Below, one piece after another: positions 10,101-16,986 of a stretch of DNA of 64,000 nucleotides. The translations under genes and the position numbers were made by a program. The DNA comes from Bacteroidota bacterium. Lineage in GTDB: Bacteria; Bacteroidota; Bacteroidia; B-17B0; Aurantibacillaceae. The DNA is taken from the NCBI GenBank assembly GCA_016708845.1, contig JADJFB010000009.1, positions 62,001 through 126,000 of the forward strand, in the 5' to 3' direction. The notes below the pieces were generated by a model, which was not told the origin of the DNA, did no database searches, and saw nothing but the letters and a program-made list of their open reading frames with translations. The first letter of the stretch is position 1, and the number at the start of each line of letters is the position of its first letter.

Positions 10101-10399
10101 AGTGCATTAATGTAGTTAGAGAAGCGGTTGTTGTTATTCCAAATGTATTTACTCCAAACGGTGATACTAAAAATGATGTATTTAAAATTAATTCGACTGG
10201 ATTAAAAAGTTTACGTTGCGTTATTTTTAATCGTTGGGGATTGAAAATGTATGAGTGGGATGGCTTAAATGGATTCTGGGACGGAAGTGCTCAATCTGGA
10301 AAAGCACCAGACGGAACTTATTTTTACATCGTAGATTATACCGATTTATTAGACAATAAAACCACCGAAAAAGGATACTTGAATTTATTTAATGACTAA
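4136..10399 (+). CDS. Giant secreted repeat protein with type B T9SS sorting domain
   Basis: A 2087-residue extracellular protein. The order is: signal peptide (residues 1-18, ending in IFSQ); an all-beta N-domain; a glycine-rich region at about residues 190-510 with runs such as CGGGGGGNGG; Ig-like modules of about 70 residues with the recurring core TICxGQxxTLTATGATxYTWN (residues 525-1380); a carbohydrate-binding-like module (about 1435-1615, starting NGDFSLGN); three further Ig-like modules; a PKD-like module with YNFGDGST near 1865; and a C-terminal CHU_C-type domain (VIPNVFTPNGDTKNDVF, about 2000-2087). The last is the type B sorting signal recognised by the type IX secretion machinery. 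The protein is therefore expected on the cell surface or released, most likely in adhesion or matrix formation (inference). It appears monocistronic. Its DNA contains a 627-bp super-repeat. Confidence 0.93.
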   Translation: MKVLYTITLLVLSLTIFSQKGKNGSYTVIAANTRINEFTSLTANASTGNTTINVTASSLNTNSRFTSTLTAGDLVMIIQMQGALIKVKPYNPWEAYVTDSLYGQVYSYQNCGNYEFAQVKTVISATQIELECGLTYDYSTAGKTQVVRVPRYSDLTVNGSGTLTTDAWNGTTGIGGVLVAEVDGNTTINGVVTATGLGFRGGLPTTSGGTDFFPLSSATPTNKGSEKGEGIGSDRLNNSIDSLGRYCKGAPGNAGGGGNANNCGGGGGGNGGVITNYNGHGNPGAGFNAIWNLEWPGKAAVTSSGGGKGGYGTSTTTTANINSVGPNSTSWGTFRRISGGGFGGRPLDYSTGKLFMGGGGGAGHSTGGQSNGAGACAGGSGGGLIFLLNYGTISGSGTIVSNGANGGNAFGTGVTTQGIDGAGGAGAGGTIILKSNGIISGITTNANGGNGGNQVKSGLTSSEGQGPGGGGSGGYIAGNGSVFTQNVNAGANGTTNASAFDTEFPMNGATSGGTGTNNQIIAPSFSLTASPNQTLCTNQSATLTATSTNGTATVLWYNAAAGGNSVASGTVYTTPTFTATGTYTVYAGSCPGLYRVPIIITVGSGVTITVNSPTICPGQTVTLTATGATTYTWNTGPTTNTISVAPASTTIYTVNATSGTCVGTQTTQVLVSSTPTISVASATICSGNSATLTATGATNYTWAPGGQLTTSVVVTPTINTTYTITGAVGTCTSSTTASVTITSTPTLATSSRTICAGQVATFTVSGATTYTWNPGNVTGNTYTTSPASSGTVSVIGANGTCTSQVTTSITVTPNPTVAVSNQTICSGQTAILTATGATTYSWNTGATTNTISVAPTSLTIYTVVGTTNSCTNTRTVSVTVNAQPTVAVANASICSGNSTILTATGATNYTWMPGGQLTNTVSVNPGSTTIYTITGATGTCTTSTNATVNVTSTPTLVANSVTICPGQTATLTASGATTYTWNPGNISGTTYTIAPASNTTVSVVGANGTCTTAATVSVTIGTGISISVNNPTICLGQTASLTASGATSYTWSTGPNTNTLNVSPATTTTYVISGTSGACTGSNTAVVTVVSVPSVSVSNAAICSGSSVTLTASGATSYTWSPGGQLTNTISVNPSSTTIYTITGSNGICSNSTTATVSVTATPTLVVASSTICPGQTATLTASGATTYTWNPGNVIGNTFTLSPASNTVVTITGANGTCTSSTTASITIGSGLSITVNSPTICTGETATLTASGATSYTWNPGNLSGSSVTVAPTSNTTYTVVGVNGACSGSNTAIVTIAATPTLATNSTTICARQTTTLTANGATTYTWNPGNLSGASITVTPASNTTYTVVGANGTCTNSATSSVAIINCNNPCQFSLGRDTAFCSPMNFTINGPAGYNSYSWTPGGATTQNITATTTGTYICTADILSNDLVANGDFSLGNTLFTSNYIVPTVPGAFGLLTNPGTYLITTSPNSAHNNFIPFGDHTTGTGNMMVCNGSAVANDIVWSQTISVSPNTNYNFSAWVASVYNTTAGNEAQLQFSINGSLLGSTYSAPFTAGVWANFATNWNSGVSTSAVITIVDQNFTAPGANDFALDDIFYQQVCSHSDTIIVTENVTPTVTASATNSVICNGNPTTLTASGASTYTWTSGVTNGVSFTPTVTATYSVIGTSVEGCTNTAIQTVTVNSTPTIAVNSASICSGQTATLIATGANTYTWSNSVSGSTQTVSPSATTIYTVTGTDVNSCVSTSAASATVGVSATPTITINSASICAGQTVTLTATGATNVTWNTTETTASIFTSPAFTTTYSVVGNNGGCSSTQSTTVSVTPSPTITASVASLSGCAPFCTTFNDVVSSSATGITYNFGDGSTANINNPNHCYLTGGSYTVTATATNSVLGCSSTFTLPVIDVIIRPTADFNISEGNVVTVGTLVNFVNTSTNANTYLWNISCNGSSLTSQNFAATFVDTGSCCINLIAENTAGCSDTTYKCINVVREAVVVIPNVFTPNGDTKNDVFKINSTGLKSLRCVIFNRWGLKMYEWDGLNGFWDGSAQSGKAPDGTYFYIVDYTDLLDNKTTEKGYLNLFND
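5958..8250 (+). repeat. Three-module super-repeat of about 627 bp inside the adhesin gene
   Basis: The TIC-containing cores of successive Ig-like modules fall at about 5974, 6179, 6390, 6602, 6806, 7017, 7228, 7435, 7646 and 7855. Modules of the same subtype (NTG type, PGGQ type, PGN type) recur every three modules, with spacings of 626-629 bp. Three full units are followed by a degraded fourth that starts at 7855 and carries PGN-type bodies in both remaining modules. This pattern points to duplication of a three-module block. Confidence 0.85.
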
Positions 10400-10451
10400 A
10401 GTCACGAAAAAAAAAGCAAACAAAGATTATTCGAGAACTAAAAAGGCTTGC

Positions 10452-10459
10452 TATCTTTG
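10452..10459 (+). promoter_or_regulatory. Candidate -7 box TATCTTTG for the hydroxylase operon
   Basis: TATCTTTG matches the Bacteroidota TAnnTTTG consensus and ends 23 bp before the ATG at 10483. No clear -33 TTG is visible at the usual distance. It follows the adhesin stop by 52 bp, which suggests that the downstream genes have their own promoter. Confidence 0.45.
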
Positions 10460-10482
10460 CATTGCATTTTATTTAATAATTC

Positions 10483-11367
10483 ATGAACGAATTTAGAGAA
10501 GAACTTCTTGTTTTAATTTCTATCCCTATTTACACTATTGTAATAGGGATAGAAATTTTATATAGTTATTTTAAACATAAAGGATTTTATAGTACTAAGG
10601 GTATTCTATCAAATTTATATTTAACCTCGCTTAATTTATCTTTAGATGTATTAGTACGAGGTATCTGTTTGGCAGTCCTTTGGTATTTTTATCAGTTCAA
10701 ATTTACAGCCATAGATAAATCTATTCATCCAATACTATACTGGAGTGTGTTACTTTTAGCAGAAGATTTTATGTTTTATTGGATGCATCGTGTAGATCAT
10801 TACTGTCGTTTTTTTTGGGCAGTGCATGTTACACATCATTCGTCTGAAGAGTTTAACTTAACCGTTGGTTTCCGTTCTTCGGTATTTCAGCCATTATATA
10901 GATTCGTTTGGTTTATTCCAATTGCACTAGTTGGTTTTGACCCATTAGATATCATGTTTATGTATGCAGCCACTCAAATTTATGGCATCTTAATTCACAC
11001 TAAAACAGTTGGCAAACTAGGTCCTTTAGAATGGGTTTTATCAACTCCTTCGCATCACCGTGTTCATCACGCTAGTAATATTAAATACTTGGATAAAAAC
11101 ATGGGAATGATTTTAATTATCTGGGACAGAGTATTTGGAACCTTTGCTAAAGAGGAAGAAGAAGTGGTTTATGGTTTAACAACTAACATCAAAACTTATA
11201 ATCCCATTACGATGGTATTTCACGAATGGAAAGCCATTTATGAGGATTTAAAGAAACAAACCTCCTTTAAAAACAAAATCATGTATGTATTTGGCCCTCC
11301 GGGATGGAGTCATGATGGCAGCCGCAAAACATCTAGTCAACTAAGGGCTGAATTAAAATCTAAATAA
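10483..11367 (+). CDS. Sterol desaturase / fatty acid hydroxylase family protein
   Basis: A 294-residue membrane-bound di-iron oxygenase of the sterol desaturase/fatty acid hydroxylase superfamily. Several hydrophobic helices surround the histidine clusters that bind the two irons: HRVDH at about residue 102, HVTHH at about 115, and SPSHHRVHHASN-like (TPSHHRVHHASN) at about 190. All expected histidines are present. The family hydroxylates or desaturates lipids, sterols or carotenoids; the substrate here is not determined. It is the first gene of a same-strand run (10483-14620) with YihY, an alpha/beta hydrolase and a DUF2279 protein, which together suggest envelope lipid metabolism (inference). 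Confidence 0.88.
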   Translation: MNEFREELLVLISIPIYTIVIGIEILYSYFKHKGFYSTKGILSNLYLTSLNLSLDVLVRGICLAVLWYFYQFKFTAIDKSIHPILYWSVLLLAEDFMFYWMHRVDHYCRFFWAVHVTHHSSEEFNLTVGFRSSVFQPLYRFVWFIPIALVGFDPLDIMFMYAATQIYGILIHTKTVGKLGPLEWVLSTPSHHRVHHASNIKYLDKNMGMILIIWDRVFGTFAKEEEEVVYGLTTNIKTYNPITMVFHEWKAIYEDLKKQTSFKNKIMYVFGPPGWSHDGSRKTSSQLRAELKSK

Positions 11368-11409
11368 GCCAATTAAATTCTACCTAGGATTGATTATATT
11401 TACACTATC

Positions 11410-12741
11410 ATGGCAAACGTAGTTACTCTTTTTAAACGCATCTCTCATTTTTTGAATCATAACTTATGGAGAGTTCGATTAGATAAGCTTGAAAAAAAAC
11501 AAAGTTTTTTCATCAGGCAACTTCGTATTTTTTCATTAGCTACCAATGGCTTTAATGAAGATAAATGTTTATTAAAAGCTACAGCCCTTACCTACTATAC
11601 TTTATTCTCTATTGTTCCAATCATTGCATTAGCATTTGCGATTGCCAAGGGGTTTGGTTTTGAACAATCACTTCAACAAGATTTATTATTAAAATTTCAA
11701 GACCAAAAAGATATTTTAACACAGGCTTTTGTGTACGCTGACAAAATGTTAGCAAACACAAAAGGTGGTTTAATTGCAGGAGTTGGTATTGTATTATTAT
11801 TATGGTCAATCATTAAATTATTGAGTAGTATAGAAGAAAGCTTTAATGAGATTTGGGAAATAAAACGTGATAGAACATGGACTAGAAAAATCACCGATTA
11901 TTTGTCCATTATGCTCATTGGCCCTGTCTTTATCATTTTGTCTGGAGGCTTAACCGTTTGGTTAAAAACAGGATTAGATACAGTTGCGTCAAATGTAGAA
12001 ATCATAAGCCCTGTAACTGTCATTTTTTTAAAACTATTTTCTTTTGGTTTAATGTGGGGCATGTTTATTTTTTTATACATGGCTTTACCAAATACCAAAG
12101 TCACATTTAAAGGCGCAGCAATGGGATCATTAATTGCAGCTATTTTATTTGAATTATTACAATGGGCTTATGTGTCATCTCAAATAGGTGTTGCCTCATA
12201 CAATAAAATTTACGGAAGTTTTGCAGCCTTACCTTTGTTTTTAATTTGGATTCAATATTCGTGGTTTGTAGTTTTATTTGGAGCCGAATTAACGTTTGCT
12301 CATCAAAATGTTGATCATTACGAATTAGAAAGTGATATTACCAATATTAGCGATCGTTACAAACGCGTTATTGCTCTATTAATAGCCAATATGGTGGTAA
12401 AAAATTTTAATGAAGGAAAAACAGCTTTAACATCAATTGAAATTGCTCAAAAATTAGATTTACCATTACGATTAGCAAGAGTCATCATTAATGAATTTAT
12501 TGAAACAGGTGTGTTTAACGAAGTAAAAATGACAACCGATAAAGAAATAGGTTATCAACCAAACATTTCGGATTCTAAACTAACAGTAAAATTTATTATT
12601 GATAAACTCGATGAAAAAGGCGTGAATGAATTACCTATTGAAAACGGTAAAGAATTAGTAATCGTAAATCGATTAATGAAAGATATGGATGAAGTATTAA
12701 ATACGTCTAAAGGAAATATGTTAGTTAAAGATTTAGTATAA
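11410..12741 (+). CDS. YihY/BrkB family inner-membrane protein
   Basis: A 443-residue protein. Residues about 45-300 form the YihY/virulence factor BrkB domain with six hydrophobic helices and the characteristic N-terminal KATALTYYTLFSIVPI segment and GSFAALPLFLIWIQYSW near the sixth helix. Residues about 310-443 are soluble and look like a winged-helix-type extension (ALTSIEIAQKLDLPLRLARVIINEFIETG). This longer form is common among YihY proteins. The family was once called RNase BN in error; its role in the envelope is not settled, with recent work on the related proteins pointing to lipid transport. It lies 42 bp after the hydroxylase gene and 7 bp before the hydrolase gene. Confidence 0.87.
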   Translation: MANVVTLFKRISHFLNHNLWRVRLDKLEKKQSFFIRQLRIFSLATNGFNEDKCLLKATALTYYTLFSIVPIIALAFAIAKGFGFEQSLQQDLLLKFQDQKDILTQAFVYADKMLANTKGGLIAGVGIVLLLWSIIKLLSSIEESFNEIWEIKRDRTWTRKITDYLSIMLIGPVFIILSGGLTVWLKTGLDTVASNVEIISPVTVIFLKLFSFGLMWGMFIFLYMALPNTKVTFKGAAMGSLIAAILFELLQWAYVSSQIGVASYNKIYGSFAALPLFLIWIQYSWFVVLFGAELTFAHQNVDHYELESDITNISDRYKRVIALLIANMVVKNFNEGKTALTSIEIAQKLDLPLRLARVIINEFIETGVFNEVKMTTDKEIGYQPNISDSKLTVKFIIDKLDEKGVNELPIENGKELVIVNRLMKDMDEVLNTSKGNMLVKDLV

Positions 12742-12748
12742 CTACAAG

Positions 12749-13711
12749 ATGAAATTCCTTAAACGTTTTTTTAAATGGTTGCTTATTGTTTTTGTTTTCA
12801 TTTTTTGCATTCTTAGTATTATCCCCTACTTTTTCAGTGATCATTTAAAAGAAGCACCTGCAAAACCTTTCGAGAATTCTTACTTTATTGAATTTAATCA
12901 CACTAGTTTTCATTACAGATTATTTATTCCAAAACACATAACACATAAAGTGGTTATGATACATGGATTTAGCGGAAGTACTTTTTCTTTTAGAAATAAT
13001 ATTGATTCGTTAGTCAGTCACCATGCTCTTGTCGTTGCCATCGATATGCCAGCATTTGGATTTAGCGACAAATCGAAAGATGGAGACTACAACGACTTCA
13101 CCAAAATTAATGGCATTCATTTTTTGCTGCAACAAATTGATAAACATACTAATTCAAAAAAGTGGCATTTAGTAGGTCATAGCATGGGTGGCATCACTAT
13201 TGGGCAATTTGCGAGCAAGTATTCTGAACTAACACAATCCCTTATATTTATTGACGGTTTACCATTTATGCAAGTTGAACATTCTTTCTTACAAAAAATG
13301 CTTTTGTATCCACCTCTATTAAAATGGGCTGATGTCATATTAGAAAGAAATTTCTTATCACAACACTCTTTTGATAAACTATTGAGTTCGGCTTATGGCC
13401 AAGATGCTGATTCAATTAGTACGGATGGATATATGAAACCATTTGAAACAAAAGGAAGCGGTTCGGCTGTGATTAGAATGGGTGCTAACTACAATTACCC
13501 TAACTTTAATGATTCAATTATCAATGCATTGCCAAAGCTAATCATTTGGGGCGCAAAAGATCAATGGGTTCCTATTGTGAGTGCCACGGATTATTTAAGT
13601 AAACCCAATACCCAACAGCTGATAATTGAGGATGCTGGTCATTGCCCCATGGAAACACATCCCGAAAAAGTGAACACTACTATTACTGATTTTATTAGTA
13701 AATTAGACTAG
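12749..13711 (+). CDS. Membrane-anchored alpha/beta hydrolase
   Basis: A 320-residue alpha/beta-fold hydrolase with an N-terminal membrane anchor (residues about 9-28, LLIVFVFIFCILSIIPYFF). The fold begins with VVMIHGFSGSTFSF, the oxyanion HG motif. The nucleophile is Ser in GHSMGG at about residues 143-148, the acid is probably Asp in IIWGAKDQWVP near 275, and His in DAGHCPMETHPEKV near 297 completes the triad. Substrate unknown; an esterase or lipase role is likely. It starts 7 bp after the YihY gene, and the next gene follows after 15 bp. Confidence 0.85.
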   Translation: MKFLKRFFKWLLIVFVFIFCILSIIPYFFSDHLKEAPAKPFENSYFIEFNHTSFHYRLFIPKHITHKVVMIHGFSGSTFSFRNNIDSLVSHHALVVAIDMPAFGFSDKSKDGDYNDFTKINGIHFLLQQIDKHTNSKKWHLVGHSMGGITIGQFASKYSELTQSLIFIDGLPFMQVEHSFLQKMLLYPPLLKWADVILERNFLSQHSFDKLLSSAYGQDADSISTDGYMKPFETKGSGSAVIRMGANYNYPNFNDSIINALPKLIIWGAKDQWVPIVSATDYLSKPNTQQLIIEDAGHCPMETHPEKVNTTITDFISKLD

Positions 13712-13726
13712 TTTTTAAAGAATACC

Positions 13727-14620
13727 TTGCGTTTTAAATTTGTCATACTATTATTTTTATTTGTAAATCAAAGTGCATTTGCATCTGATTCGTTGTCTGT
13801 TTTCAAAAAAAGGAAGATCATCTTAGGAGCATCCACTATTGCATTAACAGGCGGATCGTTAGTTTATTTAAATCAAGCATGGTTTCAACAATACAGTACT
13901 GGAAAATTTCATTTTTTTAATGATAACGATGAGTGGATGCAAATGGACAAATATGGTCATTACTTTACAAACTACCAGGTGGCAAGAGTGATGATGGGCG
14001 CCATGGACTGGGCAGGTTACACTCAAAAAAAACAAATTTTAATTGGCGGTTTAAGTGGCTTTACATACATGACCGCTGTTGAAATGATGGATGGCTATAG
14101 CGCAGGATGGGGATTTAGCTGGGGCGACATGTGTGCTAATGCTTTAGGAACAGGCATGGCAATAGGACAAAAGTTAGTATGGAAAGAACAACGCATTCAA
14201 TTAAAATTTTCATTTTATGCTTCTCCCTATGCTAAATACCGACCAAATTTATTAGGTGATGAAATTTACATGCAAATATTAAAAGACTATAACGGACAAA
14301 TTTATTGGCTGAGTGTTAATCCTTCTTCATTTATGAAAAAGGAAACTAAATTTCCAAAGTGGTTAAATGTTGCTTTTGGTTATGGCGCCAACGGGATGAT
14401 TGGAGCGAGATACAACAATATAGTCATTCAAGATGAAAGTGGGAACGTGACTTCTTTTAACCGTTACCGACAAGGTTATTTTTCGTTAGATGTAGATTTA
14501 ACAAGAATAAAAACGAAATCTCGTTTTCTGAAATCTGTTTTTTCGTGTTTAAATATTATTAAAATTCCTTTTCCAAATTTAGAAGTGAGTGAAGGGAAAT
14601 TGAAATTTAATTATTATTAA
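13727..14620 (+). CDS. DUF2279 family secreted/periplasmic protein
   Basis: A 297-residue protein with a signal peptide (residues 1-20, ILLFLFVNQSAFA). It starts with TTG at 13727, chosen because it puts the basic MRFK directly before the hydrophobic segment. The core has the DUF2279 (YfiM-related) signature MDKYGHYFTNYQVARVM followed by a membrane-like helix region and WGDMCANALGTGMAIGQ. The C-terminal third (about residues 195-297) is beta-rich. The function of DUF2279 is unknown. It is the fourth gene of the hydroxylase/YihY/hydrolase run and the last before a 160-bp gap. Confidence 0.78.
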   Translation: MRFKFVILLFLFVNQSAFASDSLSVFKKRKIILGASTIALTGGSLVYLNQAWFQQYSTGKFHFFNDNDEWMQMDKYGHYFTNYQVARVMMGAMDWAGYTQKKQILIGGLSGFTYMTAVEMMDGYSAGWGFSWGDMCANALGTGMAIGQKLVWKEQRIQLKFSFYASPYAKYRPNLLGDEIYMQILKDYNGQIYWLSVNPSSFMKKETKFPKWLNVAFGYGANGMIGARYNNIVIQDESGNVTSFNRYRQGYFSLDVDLTRIKTKSRFLKSVFSCLNIIKIPFPNLEVSEGKLKFNYY

Positions 14621-14625
14621 ATTGG

Positions 14626-14750
14626 GGAACACTTCTGGCTCAATAAAACGGATTTAGCTTTTTTGAGGACATGTCTCACATTTAAGTAAAAGAAACGAAA
14701 ATCCGCAAAAAATTCAGCGGTTCATCTGTGTTCCTACTAATAAAAAGCTT
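14626..14750. repeat. Dispersed repeat with GGAACAC / GTGTTCC ends
   Basis: The gap between the DUF2279 and MBL genes starts with GGGGAACAC and an ACGGATTT core and ends with AATCCGC and GGTTCATCTGTGTTCC, forming loose inverted arms. A related element lies at 21724-21820. Such elements are frequent between Bacteroidota genes. No gene or clear terminator lies in this gap. Confidence 0.5.
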
Positions 14751-14780
14751 TTAATTACTATTTTTATAAAAAAATAAAAC

Positions 14781-15620
14781 ATGCAACTATACTCTATAAA
14801 CACCGGACATTTTAAATTAGACGGAGGCGCTATGTTTGGCGTTGTTCCCAAATCAATTTGGCAAAAATCAAATCCTGCTGATGTCAATAATATGTGTAGC
14901 TGGGCTATGCGTTGTTTATTAATACAAGATGGTAAGCGTTTGATATTAGTAGATAACGGCATGGGCAATAAACAAGATGATAAGTTTTTTGGATACTACT
15001 TTTTGCATGGCAACGATACCCTAGATTTATCTTTAGCAAAACATGGCTTTCACAGAGATGATATTACGGATGTATTTTTAACGCATTTACACTTTGATCA
15101 CTGCGGTGGCAGTATTGAATATAATGCCGACAGAACAAAACTAACTCCTGCTTTTAAAAATGCAAAATACTGGTGCAACGAAAAACATTGGGAATGGGCA
15201 GTCAATCCTAATCCTCGTGAGAAAGCTAGTTTCCTAAAAGATAACATCATGCCTATTAAGGAAAGCGGTCAGTTAAACTATATAGACACGACAAAAGACT
15301 TTATGGATGGCTTTAAAATGTATGAAGCCAATGGACATACCGAGGCCATGATGTTACCTTTATTAAATTACAAAGGCACCACCGTAGCTTTTATGGCAGA
15401 TTTAATCCCTTCTGTGGGGCACATTCCTTTACCTTATGTTATGGGTTATGACGTTCGCCCGTTAAACACACTAAAAGAAAAAGAATACATTTTAAAACAA
15501 GCTGCAGAAAATAATTGGGCTTTATTTTTTGAACATGATCCAAGCATTGAATGCTGTACGGTTATTCAAACAGAAAGAGGTATCAGAATGGATAAGCGTT
15601 TTAATTTAGGAGAATTGTAA
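14781..15620 (+). CDS. MBL-fold metallo-hydrolase
   Basis: A 279-residue metallo-beta-lactamase-fold hydrolase. The di-zinc motif HxHxDH is complete (THLHFDHCGG at about residues 98-107), with the further ligands His in NGHTEAMM (about 190), Asp in AFMADLIPS (about 210) and His in FFEHDPSIE (about 255). Length and motif spacing resemble the AHL-lactonase/arylsulfatase-like branch, but the substrate cannot be assigned. It has no signal peptide, so it is cytoplasmic. The stop at 15618-15620 is followed without any gap by the next ATG, so the two genes form a unit. Confidence 0.87.
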   Translation: MQLYSINTGHFKLDGGAMFGVVPKSIWQKSNPADVNNMCSWAMRCLLIQDGKRLILVDNGMGNKQDDKFFGYYFLHGNDTLDLSLAKHGFHRDDITDVFLTHLHFDHCGGSIEYNADRTKLTPAFKNAKYWCNEKHWEWAVNPNPREKASFLKDNIMPIKESGQLNYIDTTKDFMDGFKMYEANGHTEAMMLPLLNYKGTTVAFMADLIPSVGHIPLPYVMGYDVRPLNTLKEKEYILKQAAENNWALFFEHDPSIECCTVIQTERGIRMDKRFNLGEL

Positions 15621-15824
15621 ATGAAAACAACAAAATTTTGTTGTGAATCTATGCAATACCATTTAGAGTATAAATGTGATATTCATAAGGATGCTTTTGA
15701 GTGTCCAGATAATCTTATTTTTAAATCAAAAAAGAATAAAGATTATGGGATTATTATTCATGATGGAGGAAACTCATTTATTACAATAAAATTTTGTCCT
15801 TGGTGTGGCAAAAAATTAACTTAA
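15621..15824 (+). CDS. Small zinc-ribbon-like protein (DUF6980-like)
   Basis: A 67-residue protein with two cysteine clusters, CC at residues 8-9 plus C19 and C28, and a C-terminal CPWCGKKL knuckle. Together these look like a zinc ribbon. It resembles the DUF6980 family of small proteins ending in CPWCGxKL, whose function is not known. The ATG abuts the stop of the MBL hydrolase gene, and the 3' end overlaps the convergent gene at 15816 by 9 bp. No catalytic role can be deduced. Confidence 0.7.
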   Translation: MKTTKFCCESMQYHLEYKCDIHKDAFECPDNLIFKSKKNKDYGIIIHDGGNSFITIKFCPWCGKKLT

Positions 15825-16136
15825 TTCATAATCAACTCTGGCAAGCCCCATTGGAGCTGAGTCAAAAAAGGCTAGTTCAAAAATCTCCACTTTCACATCC
15901 TTAATAATAGGGAAAGTCGCTAAAACATCCATAATCGTTTCTTGGTCTTTGGCCTGCATAGTTACCCATAAATGGCTGCGTTCCATATCCAAGGCGTAAT
16001 TTAAAATCACACGCTCTTCTAATAGCTGATTAACACGCTCACGTTGCTGAGGAATTAAAGCGGCAAAACGACGGGTAAATATATCGGGTAATTTTATATG
16101 AACCTGAAAAGTATTGATGATGTGCATGGAGTTCAT
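15816..16136 (-). CDS. Conserved hypothetical protein (muconolactone-isomerase/YCII-like fold)
   Basis: A 106-residue cytoplasmic protein. The pattern of a first strand (NTFQVHIKLP), a helix containing LIPQQRERVNQLL, a strand with RSHLWVTMQA and a second helix ending ATFPIIKDVKVEIFELAF is that of small ferredoxin-like proteins related to muconolactone delta-isomerase or YCII. Relatives are common as hypothetical proteins in Bacteroidota. The start may be ATG at 16136 or, more likely, the internal Met three codons downstream. It overlaps the zinc-ribbon gene tail to tail by 9 bp. Catalytic residues cannot be named. Confidence 0.68.
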   Translation of the reverse strand: MNSMHIINTFQVHIKLPDIFTRRFAALIPQQRERVNQLLEERVILNYALDMERSHLWVTMQAKDQETIMDVLATFPIIKDVKVEIFELAFFDSAPMGLARVDYELS

Positions 16137-16227
16137 TTTTTGTTCTTAATTTATAGTAAATGTAGTGAAGCTATTGGGATTTTGAGTTAAATTTGTCGAA
16201 ATTTAGATAATTTAAGATTTACAGATT

Positions 16228-16927
16228 ATGGGACGTATTTTTCAAACCAGAAAAGCAACAATGTTTAAACGCTACGCTAAAATGGCGAAGCAGTTTACTA
16301 AAATAGGACGTGAAATTGTGATGGCCGTTAAACAAGGCGGACCTCACCCAGAATTAAACCCAAAATTAAGAGCTTGTATTGCCAATGCAAAGGCAGTAAA
16401 TATGCCAAAAACGAATGTTGAAAGTGCTATTAAACGTGCATCTGAAAAAGATTCATCGAACTTTGATGAAATTCTTTACGAAGGTTACGGACCTTTTGGG
16501 GTGCCAGTTATTGTAGAATGTGCCACAGATAATCCAACACGTACCATTGCTAACTTACGTTTGTATTTTAGCCGTGCCAATGGTTCGGTTGGAACTACAG
16601 GCTCAGTAAGTTTTATGTTTGAACGTAAAGGCTTATTTAAAATAGATTCTACTGGATTAAACCATGATGACGTAGAATTAGATATTATTGATTATGGTGC
16701 CGAAGATTTAACTTGGGATGATGAAAACAACGAATTAATTGTACAAGTTGCTTTTACTGATTTTGGTTCGATGCAAGCAGGATTAGAAGAGAAAAATATA
16801 CTGTTAAGGAAACGATCAAAACGTATATCCCAACTACAACAAAAGAATTAACAGAAGAAGAAATTGAATTTAAAAGATGGTTGATAAAATGGAAGATGAT
16901 GATGACAGCTGTTTTCATAACATGTAG
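16228..16927 (+). CDS. yebC: YebC/PmpR family regulator (frameshifted near the 3' end)
   Basis: A YebC-family protein, linked to transcription control and, in recent work on the family, to easing ribosome stalling at proline stretches. The N-terminus MGRIFQTRKATMFKRYAKMAKQFTK and the YEGYGPFGVPVIVECATDNPTRT core are typical. The frame opened at 16228 runs to a stop at 16851, but family similarity leaves it at 16801. Codons from 16803 encode VKETIKTYIPTTTKELTEEE in the -1 frame, and a second break near 16878 leads to VDKMEDDDD and HNM followed by TAG at 16925-16927. The first break is explained by a missing C (CCT to CT), the second by a missing T (TTGG to TGG), and about three further bases are missing near 16904-16915. 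The expected product of about 235 residues is therefore probably intact in the organism. Confidence 0.85.
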
Positions 16928-16986
16928 GCTGTTTATCATAAATCCTACCGCTAACGTCACGCGTTAGAAATTTAATTCAATTATTC

